The notes under the pieces: generated by a model
The model's database searches: none
The model's input: the letters and a program-made list of their open reading frames with translations, nothing else
Told to the model about the DNA's origin: nothing
Part shown: positions 11,030 through 22,534 of the stretch, piece after piece
How positions within the stretch are numbered: position 1 is the stretch's first letter
Layout: every line of letters starts with the position of its first letter
Assembly (NCBI GenBank): GCA_021014325.1
Contig: CM037463.1
Location: 1,984,001 to 2,048,000, forward strand
Direction: 5' to 3'
Source of the DNA: Plazaster borealis
Lineage: Eukaryota > Echinodermata > Asteroidea > Forcipulatida > Labidiasteridae
Length of the DNA stretch: 64,000 bases
Translations under genes and position numbers: made by a program

Positions 11030-11280
11030 GCACTTCTGGCCAAGTTTCCGCTGGCCTTTTTTCTTTAAAAAGCCCCTTTTCAGCGCTTTTTTAATGTAAT
11101 TTTTAATTTTGTGTGAGATAATCTGGCGTTAGTGTAAACAAAAGTACATTGTCTGCGTGTAAATGGAAAAGTAGTTTTAAAAACATCGAAACAAACCTCT
11201 GGAAATGTTTAGTCCCAAAAGTCCAGATTTCAAATGGGGGGGGGGGGGACACGTGCCCCCTTAGTTACGCCACTGGTGAC
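11030..11280. repeat. Dispersed repeat tail with 'TTACGCCACTG'
   Basis: A G-run and GTGCCCCCTTAGTTACGCCACTG-type end are seen here and again at about 43490-43530. A related 'GTGCCCCTCC' block lies at 31830. The parent element is not identified. Confidence 0.4.
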
Positions 11281-11619
11281 GGGACAAATGTCATACTAAG
11301 TATCAAACCTCCAGATAAATATTCCGTCTAAAATACTGTCAGTCCAGAAAATAGCGTTGGAAGACCTAAATCGTCATTGCTTATTTTGATTGCCGCGATC
11401 GCAATAAGCACGCCGATTAAAGTTGAGTCTCCTCAACATAAAACACAAATTGTTTTCCTTGTTTTCGCTAAATACGGGAACCTTCCCGATTTTGTTGACA
11501 CTTTTACAGTTCGGAATGTCTGCGTTTGTTGCAAATTGGAGGATGAACTAATTCTTCTCAAAGACGAAGTTTTGCCGAAGTTTGCATTTTTTTCTTAAAT
11601 TTTGAGGCTTTTCTTTTAC

Positions 11620-11777
11620 CTTGATGGTAGTTTCTGGAAGGTTAAGAGAAGTTGCCAGCTCACAGCGGCGGGGTCTTGAAACATAATTTTCCCTGGAGAA
11701 CTCCTTCTCCAATTTGCTGATTTGCTCCCGGGTGAAGGCGGTGCGGTACCGGCGAACTTGATCAGTGTTTGGGTCTC
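11620..11777 (-). CDS. evx: Evx/Even-skipped homeobox exon 2 (homeodomain residues 1-46)
   Basis: Homeodomain transcription factor of the Even-skipped class, a nuclear DNA-binding regulator of posterior and neural patterning in animals. The minus-strand exon runs from an acceptor (GATACAG|GAGACCC, exon from 11777) to a donor (ATCAAG|GTAAAAG, last exon base 11620). It is 158 nt: two bases that complete a Gly codon started in exon 1, plus 52 codons. It encodes GDPNTDQ, then [20 protein letters not shown] and [20 protein letters not shown], then PETTIK. Invariant core residues F8, L16, F20 and R31 are present, and [11 protein letters not shown] plus [14 protein letters not shown] are the Evx class signature. 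The exon ends after homeodomain residue 46; a homeobox intron at 46/47 is known for Evx genes. Residue 21 is Ser where Evx proteins usually have Tyr. The recognition-helix remainder (VWFQN...) must be in a third exon that is not visible. Confidence 0.95.
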
Positions 11778-11928
11778 CTGTATCGGGTAGGACAAAAATG
11801 AATCTCAGTGGTAAGTTGAAAGGCAAACATAATTCTGAGAATTTGAAAGGAGTAACCTTGTGATTGGGAAGAATATTCGTCAAAGTCAAACTTATACTTA
11901 GAACCAGGTAGTTAGAACGGTTACACAC

Positions 11929-12045
11929 CTATGTTCCGACACCCCTATATTTCGACACACCTAGTGTATTTTTCTATTCCTAACCATAACCCTAGCAAGT
12001 AAATCACGAGGGGGTTGTCGGAACATAGGGGTGTCGGAATATAGA
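11929..12045. repeat. Short inverted repeat in evx intron 1
   Basis: Left arm about 11929-11958 (CTATGTTCCGACACCCCTAT...) pairs with right arm about 12016-12045 (...GGAACATAGGGGTGTCGGAA) with few mismatches. Within each arm the TTCCGACA word is itself repeated. It is probably a small non-autonomous element. Confidence 0.65.
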
Positions 12046-12224
12046 GCAGTCACCCGTTAGAACTATTGTATTTAATGTTGATGTCGCTCGATGAAGTAGC
12101 ACAATACGGATGCCAATATAGTCATATCTTGAGTTCTCAAACATTGATAATTATCTGAACTCTGATTTATTGATGTATTTATTTGATTACATATTAAACA
12201 CCTCAGACGATAACAGGATGAACA

Positions 12225-12375
12225 AGAGAGGATAAAGAAATGTTCAGTTTGAGATCTGCGAGGAAAACCCCAAACACGGAAAAAACCACAAGGGGGACTG
12301 AAAACCCAATCCACGTGCAAGGATCGATCACGGCGGGATCCGAACCGGGATCCACAGAGGGGCGGGGCTAGTAAG
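12225..12375 (-). repeat. SINE family S3 copy
   Basis: Read on the minus strand, it has a B-box-like GGTTCGGATCCCGCC, then GTGGATTGGGTTTTCAGTCC, TTTTCC-rich body and ACTGAACATTTCTTTATCC. The same order of motifs is seen at about 19770-19860 and 28925-29040 on the plus strand. Confidence 0.65.
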
Positions 12376-15180
12376 AACCAACTTGACGCCCCCAAGTTCT
12401 TGAAATATATTTCTGTCTTGTGTGATTTCATAATTATCTCAATATATTTATTCTTGTTCTCATTGGGGGCCTAACTAAACCCCTTTTGGGGCTAAAAACC
12501 ACAAACAAATGTTTCGTGTATTTAACATCAAAATATCAAAAGCTCTTCCCAAATCACACAGGGTACGGTGTTAAACAAAAACCACTAGGTAACCTATTTT
12601 GGACAAAATGGAAATACAACTGATTTAGACAAACGCCGATCTCAGCGCAGATGGTAAAAGAGAAATTGATTGATTACATTAATATCAGAATGAACCACCT
12701 TTTCACAATTTAATACTCAATTCGAGGAAACTGGATGACAAAACCACAAAGGAAAAGGCGTTAGCATTGGCTGGCGGGAAAACATTGTCTATCGATTCGC
12801 CACCAAACAACCATAATCGTGAACATTATTATTACGTATTTATTAGAATACAAGTATACACTGTTGTCAAATATCATTTTTTATAATGACTATATAGTGT
12901 GGCAGCGTGAATGCGAATTAGTCAATCCCTCAAAGGATCATCTCCTGGACATCAGTCGTTGTGAGCAAAGAGGGACTTTCCTAAATTGTTAATTACATCT
13001 TACAGAGATGAGAGCCATCTTATTAGAGCGGTATGATGTTGTGTGTCAATACATGCAAAGCATAAGGCGGTACGCACGGTTGTTTGTGCTGTCGGTATAC
13101 CTCGAACCCCCACGGGACCTTGTGACAAGTTAATTCCCCTTCTCTCAATTTGTCAAAATTGCTTGTTCATGGCTCGCCGAGGCGTGCAGAGACTGAGGGT
13201 AATATCATATCAAATCAATTATAAATAAGCCTTATTCATTTGCCTATTAACGAAAGCGGAGGAGCGTTTCTATATCAACCACGGGCTCATTACGAAATCA
13301 AGATAGAGCCAATCGTCTTACCGATCAACATTTTCTAATATTCCTTTTTCTTTTTATTGAATGAAATCATCAGATAAACCTAGGTGTGCAGTGCTGTTTT
13401 GAAATGTCAAAAAATGAAAGCGGATTGGGAAAACACAAGTGTATGATGTTTATCTTTTGAGGATAAACCGTTCGAAAATAATTCTGTAATTTACGGTGAA
13501 GACGATTTGTAAATCTGAGCATCGCGCGAACGAACTTAGACAAGTTTTGTTTTTGTTCATTCTAAGATGGTGGTTTTAGTAAGATGTTGACGAGCTGTGT
13601 ATGGTTAATTCTCACTAATTGATTACAAATAAGTCTACATTGTTGAAGATATGAACAATTTGAATAATATCTGAGATCAATTGATATCTTCTAATGAGAT
13701 TTTTATGGAAATCGATTTAAACTCGCAAGGCTACTTTGAAATATTTCCAAAATCTCTCCCCAATATTGTTAGTGTTACGGTATAGACAAATATTCAATGT
13801 AAGTTTGGATTCTCCAATTTTCTTTTAAATGCTTGCATTTTTGGCAACACTGGCAAAACTTAACAAATCCAAGGTTTTGCACGATGAAGAATACTCGGTT
13901 CGAACTTTGTGCTGTAAAAATGTGTGAATAGCATATATACTCAATTTTGGGACAAACACGAATCAGTAAACAATTTCAACAGGGATGATTGTTAAAAAAA
14001 CCCCGGAATAGCTATCTTAACGTCACGGTGTTCATCAAACATACTTTTAACCATTGACCATTATTTTGGGCGTTTTATGTTCACGTAATTCTCCGTATAA
14101 CTAAATTGATGGCAGTCTTGATGTGGAAATTCCTTGATGTCTATCCAACTTTTGCTTAAACAACATTGAACATGTTTAAGGTTAACAAAAAACTGAAAAG
14201 TGGTTTAATTGAAAAGAAAATTTGAAAATCAATCACACGTAAGAGCATTAAGTCCAAGCTTTTCTTGAAGATGTGTTTACAGATTTGTGAACCGAAACTA
14301 TTAAGAACAATAACAAAGATTGTTTACATCAAATCAATGTTCTCTATATGGAGTAATTGATTTATGTATTTTGCAAAATGTTCTAGTCTTTCGAGAATGA
14401 AAATTAATCGAGAAGACAACAACAACTTTGATCATTCGTGTAGGTTGTTCCCTCAACCAATATAAATGTACCTGCAAACAGCCAAGTAGACATTGAAATG
14501 CATCTTTGGGTAATTCTATCCTTGCGTTCAAATATTTAGTATAATTATCTGTTCCATTTAATCATTCATACTTTGAAATTCATCAAAAATTAAACAAGGC
14601 AATATTTTGGTAAGGAGACTTAAGAGTAAAATAATTAATTTATAGACTGACTTAGCTGTATATGGGATGATTTATAAATCATATTTTGTCAGTGAAAACA
14701 AAGAGCTTGAGAATTTGTCATGTACAGGCCGATGGTAAGTTACAAAATGCACAATGAATATTAATATTTGTAATGTTTGAACCTAATGATCCTTCGGTTG
14801 CCTTAATTACCTGACAAACGCTCTTTTGAGACGGTTGGGACGTTCCAATTGTTTGCCTTGACATTTGCATAATTCAGTTATTTACATGTGTTGTTGTTTC
14901 AGATTTTTGATTTATATGAACTATTGATTAGTTTTGGATGCAAATTATTAATGTCAATCAAACAGAGTATAGAATATAGAACTAACGATGGAAAATATAT
15001 GTAAGCCTACTTTGCTTGACCTTTGAGAAACCATTCAAATATTAATAACCAATAACTCCACAGGACAGAACTGTACTCGTCTAAGAATAAATAATTGTGT
15101 GTAGTTGGGCACTCTTGTGTCATACTTGCATCCAAGAAACCATGAATTGAATTTTCATTCGGTTTAAATAATTTCTGCCT
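12376..15180. other. Non-repetitive AT-rich part of evx intron 1
   Basis: No exon or repeat family member is recognised. A block near 14740-14900 carries the words AATATTAATATT and ATTTGCATAATTCAG (about 14863), like the motifs at 10349 and 10520. It is a possible intronic enhancer. Confidence 0.3.
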
Positions 15181-15350
15181 GGTTTAAAAATGGACAATCA
15201 AAAGATTGTTTTGAATTTCGAACAGTAAGTCTGCCCATGAAGTTGGAAAATACCTCCAAGGAAGTAGAAAACTAGTCAATACCTCCATGGTCTGCCCTAA
15301 TTCTGAGTTTAAGCGACATTGTTGAAATTTAACAGTTTGACTGGACATAC

Positions 15351-15708
15351 CTTTTCCGGAGCCGTAGTCTCCGTGCGATACCCCCGTCGATGGGATAAGA
15401 TCATCCAATTTGTCCGACGGCATAGGACTGGAGTCGCGCTGAACCCCGCCGCACCTCTCCCTGACTCCGTGCCGATCCTCCCCGTCAGAATCGCTGCTCG
15501 CCCCGCTGAATTCGTGGTAGTGAAACCCCATGTCGTTACCTGGGGAGGTTCTGATGTCCACTGCCGACTCACAGCTCTCCCGTACGCGTTTCTGGCTCGG
15601 GTACAGGCGTGTCTCCAACGGTACATTCGGGGAGTTAAATGGATCCGGACTCGAAGAGATAGCAACAGCCTGACTTGGTTCCATGGTAGAATTTTCAGTG
15701 GCTGGCAT
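15351..15708 (-). CDS. evx: Evx/Even-skipped exon 1 (N-terminal region)
   Basis: The minus-strand open segment from ATG 15708 to a strong donor (GGAAAAG|GTATGT, last exon base 15351) is 358 nt: 119 codons plus one base. It starts MPATENSTMEPSQAVAISSS and continues Pro/Ser-rich. It contains a Ser/acidic cluster GASSDSDGEDRHG and ends DDLIPSTGVSHGDYGSGK. The leftover G plus GA of exon 2 restores Gly, so the phase is exact and the frame runs into the homeodomain. Evx N-termini are long, poorly conserved and carry a Ser/acidic patch, as here. A second in-frame ATG (15684, MEPSQ) is an alternative start. The frame stays open upstream without an ATG to about 15804. A good acceptor (CTACGAACAG|TTACGATATG, exon base 15715) just upstream suggests a non-coding 5' exon further right. 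Confidence 0.85.
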
Positions 15709-16500
15709 ATCGTAACTGTTCGTAGAAACAAAATAACAGCGGGGGTTGCAATGTCGGTGTTGAGTCCTCCACGACAAAATTAATATACCCGTGGTGGCGG
15801 TCAAAATTGCTCGCTATAAATTCCCCTATGTGATGATTGTTTTAAACAGTTTGAAGGACGAGCGTTATCTTTATAATATTACGATGAGTTGAACCTATAC
15901 TTCAACTTCTATATTCACTCTCTGATGGAATTCTGGTGCGTCAAATCACGGATAGGGCAGACATCTAAGATTGGGGCTCACAAGTTAAGTCGCCTGCTTG
16001 TGCCAGCATCTACTCAAGAATGGAGTCCCATAGGCGGCATGCTTTCTCTTCAAAGCAAAGAGATTCTAATAGTATTGCTTAACTATCTGATTAACCAATT
16101 AAAGTCAATGCTCATTAATGTTAGAGGCTTTTTTTTCGCTGGCATTGTTCCGCCCCTTTAGTGTTTTGTAATTGATACTACCAAAGAACAACTTCCACGG
16201 AGTAGCCACTGAGTGGAGACGGAGTTAGGATCATTCCACTCAAGTAGAAGGGGGTGTTTTATGTCATACTCTCTGAGGATCCTGAACCGTGACTTATTAG
16301 GAGAAAATTCAAAAGGCACTGACAACGGGGTAATGCCTTTCATCCTCAAATGTATGGAATTCCATAAATGCCACTAACGGGGAGTTTCTGTGTAAAAAGC
16401 CCTTCGCCGAAGCTGAACAGATTTCATCCTTCCGTGGCTAGAGTGGCAACATTTCCTGATGTCGAGATGGTTGAATCCTGGGAGAGAAAAAAAGTTACCA
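15709..16500. other. Region upstream of evx exon 1
   Basis: Contains the possible acceptor at 15716-15717 (minus strand). Neither strand shows a further exon I can support. A 90-codon plus-strand frame (15889-16161) has no domain. Confidence 0.3.
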
Positions 16501-17756
16501 TCGCTGCATTTGTAAAAGAAATGACTTCATCATAAGTGTATCATTATACGTCTATGGTTTTTATATATAAGAGGGAGATGGGTGTTGTGTATGGTGAATG
16601 CATGAGGGGATTCTTCGTTGTATTCTACACAATTTCTACCTCAGTGACTCCACGCCGTCATTTCCAACTATACTTAGCTCATCTTCTTCCATCTAACTCC
16701 CCCCTCTCTTTATTATCCTATTAATTTTTTTTTTATCTGCGATGGGCAAATTAGCTCCGTCGTGTTGTCTTTGTTGTTTGCTCTTTCTGAGGCCTGCCTC
16801 AGTGAAAACTCTTGGGAGATTGCTTTCTTGGGAGTTCACAGACTTGAAGTAATTAGTATTATCGTCAGCAACATCAAGGGTATCAACATGACAAAGCCAT
16901 GAGACGTTGGGTCTCAACCGCATGCAGGGTTTTTGAAGAATCACCAGGGAGGGAGTTGCCCAGGGTGCCAGGCGAACTCTTTAACTACGTTCATAGAGAG
17001 TTTTTGTTCGGGAACCAGTGAAGCCATACCCCCAGAAAGAGAAAGATCAAAGGGACACCGCGGTGCGTCTTGGAATAGAACGTATACAGTCAATGCTTTC
17101 GGTTCTTTTATATAAAGCAAGGGAATTCCTGTCTTTTAATTACATCTTGTTGTGGATGGCTTTCTTTACAATTTAAAAAGGAAGGGTCATCGCGCTTTCG
17201 CAGAAGTTACTCTGAACAAACCTAATTGATGTAATGATTGGAGATTAGAATGCCCCGCTGTTGTTAAACAAGAAAAGCAAGTCGGTTCGAGCTTCATCAA
17301 TTTTCGAGAGTTAAATTCAGCATGCGATTTCCCATTAATGTCGGAGATTGATTGAACTGCGAGCTTGAAGGCTCTCTCTTTGGGGATATATATAATGCTA
17401 AACATTGTATAGAATTTACAGCATTTGTTCTCTTGAAATGAACACCACTGTTCATTAAATTGTTGTCTGCGAGATGACCGAGCACATGAACAGTTCTTCC
17501 CCTTCTTTTATAAAGTTGAACATTGTATCTGTACGTCGGGTGCTTTCATGTTTTGATTACTCTTTACAAAAAAAGGACGAGGGAATTTTATTAATAGAAC
17601 TTTTTGAGAACCTTTTAAGAAAATACTTGTTTTAAATTTGCCCGCAAGATTTGCTGTGCGTCATGGTAAAGGAAAGGTTAATTAATTTTCGAAGATGAAG
17701 AATGAAACACTTCATTTTCAACCATATGCTTGCAAAATGAAAACCCGTAACTTTAA
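16501..17756. other. Spacer, nothing recognised
   Basis: Mixed-composition single-copy sequence with only short overlapping frames on both strands and no recognised repeat. Confidence 0.3.
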
Positions 17757-18118
17757 AAGGGTCTGTATACGTTTGGTAATGACTCTGAAAATTAATGGCA
17801 ACAAAAACTTACTTGGTAAGAAGTACAGCAGCTTTGGATAGTAGGCCTATATAATGCATTTTGAGAAACTTGTTATCCCTGAAAAAATTGAATCTGAGAA
17901 GTATTACTGACAGTAACGTTTCTCAGATTGTGTATTCCAATTGCAGATTATTTTTCCTGCGTGGACATAACCGCTCCAGATTTTCTGCAATATCTCAAAA
18001 ACGCTACCCCCCTTTTGAAATGAAATTTTCACAGGTTAGTTTTATGGTATATATCTACAACAACTATATAGGATTGAAACAAACAGTGGGTTCCAATTAC
18101 CAAACGTATACAATCCCT
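17757..18118 (+). mobile_element. MITE family A, copy 2
   Basis: Starts AAGGGTCTGTATACGTTTGG and ends CCAAACGTATACAATCCCT, with TTAA at 17753-17756 and 18119-18122. The interior matches copy 1. Confidence 0.9.
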
Positions 18119-18310
18119 TTAATTTTCGACTTTTTTTAACCATTGCTTGCAAAATGAAAACTCGAAATGGAACACTTTAAGATAGAAAGAAAGATACAAA
18201 GAGGGTTAAAATAATGAACAACAATATACACCTCAGAGTTTGCTTTTAACTTTTCAGTGACTAGCCAGCGGGACAAAATAGCCTGTCACTTCATTAGTCC
18301 CCCAGCTTTT

Positions 18311-18436
18311 TTACTAGTGGGTCCACTATTTCATATAGGGAAGCTTTTAAACACCGAACTAGCCATCCGGACCAGTAAATTTTGACTGGTCCTCGGGTGT
18401 TATAACTATAGCATTTGGCTAGCGGACCACTAGTAA
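18311..18436. repeat. Nested inverted repeat with ACTAGTGG ends
   Basis: Outer arms TTACTAGTGGGTCCAC (18311-18326) and CGGACCACTAGTAA (18423-18436). Inside is a second hairpin, GACCAGT...ACTGGTC (18370-18391). The shape suggests a small foldback transposon remnant. Confidence 0.55.
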
Positions 18437-19139
18437 GGGAGAACACTGCACCTACGGTTCCACAATGTAGGCCCCTTGCTTGATGTCTATATCCGACTAT
18501 AACACGTGGACACAATTGGTAACTGTCAAAGACCACTATCCACACTGTGTTTGACCTAACATAGACATGACATATTAACATACATGTACAAATTTAGGCT
18601 CAATCGGTCTTCGGTGTCACGAGAAAATAATAGTAAAAACAAATCCTGATATGCTTTTCACTGTTCTCAAACGTTAGGTTTTGGACTTGTGAGATCGAAA
18701 CTAATTGCTTAACTCATTTCTTAATAATAAATATTAAAAAAAACACCAGAAAAAAACAAAAACAAAAAAATCACCCCCAATAAATATATTAATATAATAA
18801 ATAAATAAATAAAAACACCATTCATTTCAAGCAAAAGCATTTCCAATAAAGTTTTCCACCATGACCATCCTTGTAAAGTTAGGTGCAAATCTGTAAACAT
18901 GAATTTGTTCACAGTCACACATACCAATGTTGTACACACGCCCCTTAACCTCGTGGTTGACGTTTTGGATCCCGACGAACCGAAGATCTGCTCTCAATTT
19001 AAGTTGTATGAATGTTTCCACCCCAACCTTTGCTGTGACGTCAATATTTCAACCATCAGTCGTTGTTGGGCTGAAGTACTAATTGGTGATCGGTCTGAGC
19101 ATGATGAACGTAAATTTCCATCGCCTGTGGATTCTTAAA

Positions 19140-19375
19140 GGGCCCTGTCACACGAGGCAACTTTTACAGGCAACTTGGAGGCAACCAACTGCAGCGCAAG
19201 CTGCAGGAACACTTTGGTAGCACATGAGTAATTTTTCAAACAGTGTCTTACCATGGAGGTAAAATGGTCTTACGATCCCCAATAAAAACATGTGAACATT
19301 AAAATGTGAATGCCTTTTCTTCATGGAGATTGCCTGGAACTGGTTGCCTGTAAATTGCCTCGTGCGACATGGGCC
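19140..19375. mobile_element. MITE with GGGCCCTGTCACACGAGGC ends
   Basis: A 236-bp element whose left end (GGGCCCTGTCACACGAGGCA, then ACTTTTACAGGCAAC) is the inverse of the right end (GTTGCCTGTAAATTGCCTCG, then TGCGACATGGGCC). No coding capacity. Only one copy is seen in the window. Confidence 0.8.
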
Positions 19376-19499
19376 TTAGGACTCGTGCACGCTTCCAACA
19401 CGCATTTTAATTGAGGTTGGTTCACTGTACAGTTGTCATACATAGCCGAAATGAAAGTTTCTGACGATGTCCGTCGTTTTTTATCAATATGGAGTTTTT

Positions 19500-19650
19500 T
19501 CTTTTTCTCACAGGCTATTTGTGCGGTCAGTTTGGCCATTTGGTGTTCGAGATGAGGCATGGTGTACCCCCCCACCCTTATTGTGTCTTCATTGTGTTCT
19601 GGGAACCTCGTGAATTCTTTAGAGAATTTTAGGGGGGTACTTCTGTACAA
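19500..19650 (-). repeat. Dispersed repeat related to 29100-29280
   Basis: On the minus strand, GTACAGAAGTACCCCCCTAA, AACACAATGAAGACAC and TACACCATGCC occur in the same order as on the plus strand at 29108-29215. The similar translated peptides come from this shared repeat and not from a gene. Confidence 0.65.
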
Positions 19651-19754
19651 GAGGAAAAGAGTGTGTTAAAGTATGGGATTTTTTTTTTTTTTGGTGGGGG
19701 GGGGCACCCTCTGTCACACATGGGGCATGGTATATTAGTGGTATCTTTCCTCAC

Positions 19755-19860
19755 CTTCCACCTCTAGGACACCGGTTCGAATCCCGCCGGGGGCACTATG
19801 TGGATTAGGTTTTCAGTCCCTATCTGACTCTTTGTCTTCTCTCCATTAGCCTTTTGAGAT
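19755..19860 (+). repeat. SINE family S3 copy
   Basis: B-box CGGTTCGAATCCCGCC at about 19772, followed by TATGTGGATTAGGTTTTCAGTCCC. The 5' tRNA part is not recognisable. Confidence 0.6.
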
Positions 19861-20760
19861 ATGGTGGACACTACTACTATAGGAGTGCACTGTTGCTTTG
19901 GGTGTAAACAGACAGATTTACCCAATGCTAATAGTGCATTAGTATTGTGTCCACCATATCTCAAAATGGCTTATTGGGTTCTTGGCAGTGATTAAGTTCA
20001 CTTTTCTGAGAATCATTGGCAGAATGAATAAATAAAAATGAAATGAAACCCCTAACTATACAATTTCGGATAAACTAATACTCAGAGGGAACCCTTATAA
20101 AAATATCTTATATATGAGGAACTGACGACGGTACCTGATCGGAGAACACTTGAATGTGAGCAACATTTTCTCGTAAAATAATTTGTCTTCATCAAGGAGT
20201 AGTTATTCTCCATCCAAGAAAAACCCCATTTTTCATCCGGCGTCTGATCATTGAAATTTTACGGAATAAAAATGTAATATTATGCATTGTGTAAAGAAAC
20301 ATAGAGTCATTTTTATTATAAATGAAAATTAATTGAAAAGAAACGAACCAACCCTTTGTTCAGTATAAAGGCCGTTATGAAGTCCAAGCAATGCAATCCC
20401 GCAAAAAAATGTAAAGTTACCAAGTCAACACTACAGTTTGTTATGTACCCCCTTTGAATAAGAAAAAAGTAATGTACAATGATGTTTGGTGGACATTTTT
20501 TAACACCATTGTGTCACTAATTCATTTCAGGTCAGTATTTGTAGCATGAAGATGACAATCCTACGATTCCCACGGGTAAACTTCCTACGATGGTTTGTTA
20601 CAATAATACACCGTCATCATATAGATATAACGAGAGGCTGATTCTCTTGTAACTTGTATGTAATGATGCTTCATTTGGCTTAATTAATACGAGCCCTCAC
20701 ATCGGCAAATTTCACCGAGGTAGCCCAGGGGAGTTGTGCCCCGCGTTCTCATTCTTCGGT
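19861..20760. other. Spacer, nothing recognised
   Basis: AT-rich sequence with a local inverted pair (TTTTGAGATATGGTGGACAC near 19852 and GTGTCCACCATATCTCAAAA near 19947). No exon is seen. Confidence 0.35.
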
Positions 20761-21065
20761 GCCCGGTGATTTGAAGCCGTGCTGCGAGAGAAGACAGAGC
20801 GGGAAAGAGAGGGGAAAAGGGGGAGAGAGTATAGAGTGAGTCAAAGACGAGGAAGTCTGAAGGGTTTGTATGATGGGGGGGAATGAAAGCACGGAAGTTG
20901 TACCACTCTGGCGTGCTTGGTATAGGGTGTATCTAGGGAAATGGTAACCTTGACGGACGGCCTGAGATGCGTCTTTCGGCTTGCTTGGTGGATTACTGAG
21001 ATGGAGACGAGGAGGATGGAGAAAAAGAGATGAAGGGAGAAAGAGAGGGAGATGCTGGGAGGCAG
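20761..21065 (+). repeat. Purine-rich (GA) low-complexity tract
   Basis: GAGA/GGGAAA-rich on the plus strand. It opens long Ser/Pro/Leu frames on the minus strand that are compositional and not genes. Confidence 0.7.
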
Positions 21066-22230
21066 AATAGATACACATACAGGGGATGGACATTTTGTCA
21101 TCCCAACGGCTGATGCATGAAGAAAGAGCTCCACCTAAAAAATACCTTAACAAAACCCTAAAACTATTTGTTAGCAATTTTAGAAGGGCGATTCATGTGA
21201 TAGTTTCTTTGAGGATTCCAAAATTTATAACTTAAAAACACCCCTTTGTCTTCTTCTTCATTGTTCATCTCTTGCTTTTTCTGTGTGCTTTCTGCCCCCC
21301 TCTCTCTCTTGCTGTTCATGTGTTTCCACTTGACTGCTTCGTAATACCTTGCTCTATGGTGACACCAGTATACCTATTTATGTGTGTTGCGTTGTCATTT
21401 AGCCTTCGAGAAATACTCTGCCAAACTCGAAACGTCAGGCCATTTAATTTGTCATTTATACCATAGGTCATTTGGGTTGGTAAGCAGTTTGCAAGAGCTA
21501 ATTCTATTTTTCTCAACTTTTTTCTTTCTTATATTTCTTTAAAACAACGAGACAGATTTGTTGGTCATGAAAACGAAAAATGACTTGCCTTTTAGAAAAT
21601 TTTAAGTATGAAAGAGTTTACTATTCACAATGAAATAATAGCGGTTTTTCATGGGTGAAGATTTTGCTTGTTCAATCTATAGTTCTTCGCAAACTTGACC
21701 GCATCACCGTAACATCGCCCAGGCCTGGAATTCTATCCTCCACAGGGCAATGCCATTTTCATTTTTCAAAATTTTAAAGTCTATTTTGAGACTTTTGAAG
21801 GGGCAACCAGGCAAAGACAAGGGAAACAGAGGCACATGGCCTCTGTGGCCTCCGTGTAATATCAGACCTGACCGCCAATGGAATAATTCTAGGAAATCAA
21901 CTATTATTTCTGTAACCCTTGTTTCTTGAACGTATCGTTCTTTCCACTCAATTCAATATCAGGATGAACCGTAACATTTACTTGGGATCTTGAGAAAAAA
22001 AATCGACATAAGATAGTCGTAACAGAAGAAATACAGTCTTAAAGAAGCTTGTGGTTTAACCTTGGAAATATTTAAATGTTTGCATTCGGTCTGACAAGAA
22101 CACATCAGTATTATAGTTATATAGCTTTTCTTCAAGTGTTGAGTATCATAATTGTTAATTTTCAGGCAGATACACTTTTTTGTTCACAGATGAAGAGTAC
22201 GTTCCGTAGTTAAATAACTAAATATTGAAC
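21066..22230. other. Spacer with one dispersed-repeat motif
   Basis: Around 21410-21470 the words CTCGAAACGTCAGGCCAT and TTATACCATAGGTC match the family seen at 10612-10706. Nothing else is recognised. Confidence 0.35.
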
Positions 22231-22534
22231 AATAGTTGTTCAAACTGATCTACTCTATCATTTTGAAAATCCCGCCATTGCGTTATCGCTCCGTATTTTT
22301 GAGAGAATTTTCAGTGGAAATATTTCATAAAACAGCTACGAGAAAGAAACTCAAACCAACAAGCGGCACTCCTGTGAAAACACGGCGTCAGTCGCCAGGG
22401 ACCTCGCTCATGATATCCCTAATGGTCCTCAAGACATGCCAACAATAAGATGCTCAAGACGCAAGGGGGAGAGAAAAAGCAGAAGCAGCTAGCAGCAGAG
22501 GGAGCGAGAGAGGGGAGGGATGACAGTCTCATAC

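Larger units (their letters stand above)
8501..11619 (-). other. evx: Visible part of evx intron 2
   Basis: Starts with GTAAAAG on the minus strand directly after homeodomain codon 46. No acceptor followed by a WFQN-coding segment was found from here down to position 1, apart from the unreadable gap. It carries MITE C copy 2, an inverted repeat (10612-10706) and the candidate regulatory block. Confidence 0.5.
11778..15350 (-). other. evx: evx intron 1
   Basis: It begins GTATGTCC at 15350 and ends ATACAG at 11778 on the minus strand, both canonical, and it splits a Gly codon in phase 1. Contents are an inverted repeat with TTCCGACACCCCTA motifs (11929-12045), a SINE S3 copy (about 12225-12375) and long AT-rich non-repetitive sequence. 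I see no other exon in it. Confidence 0.85.

Noticed and set aside
15709..15804. Extending evx exon 1 to a start at 15804
   Set aside because: The codon at 15804 is TTG. The first in-frame ATG is 15708, preceded by a possible splice acceptor.
20749..21177. 142-codon Ser/Pro/Leu-rich minus-strand frame
   Set aside because: Follows the purine-rich tract, and two frames are open together. This is a composition effect.
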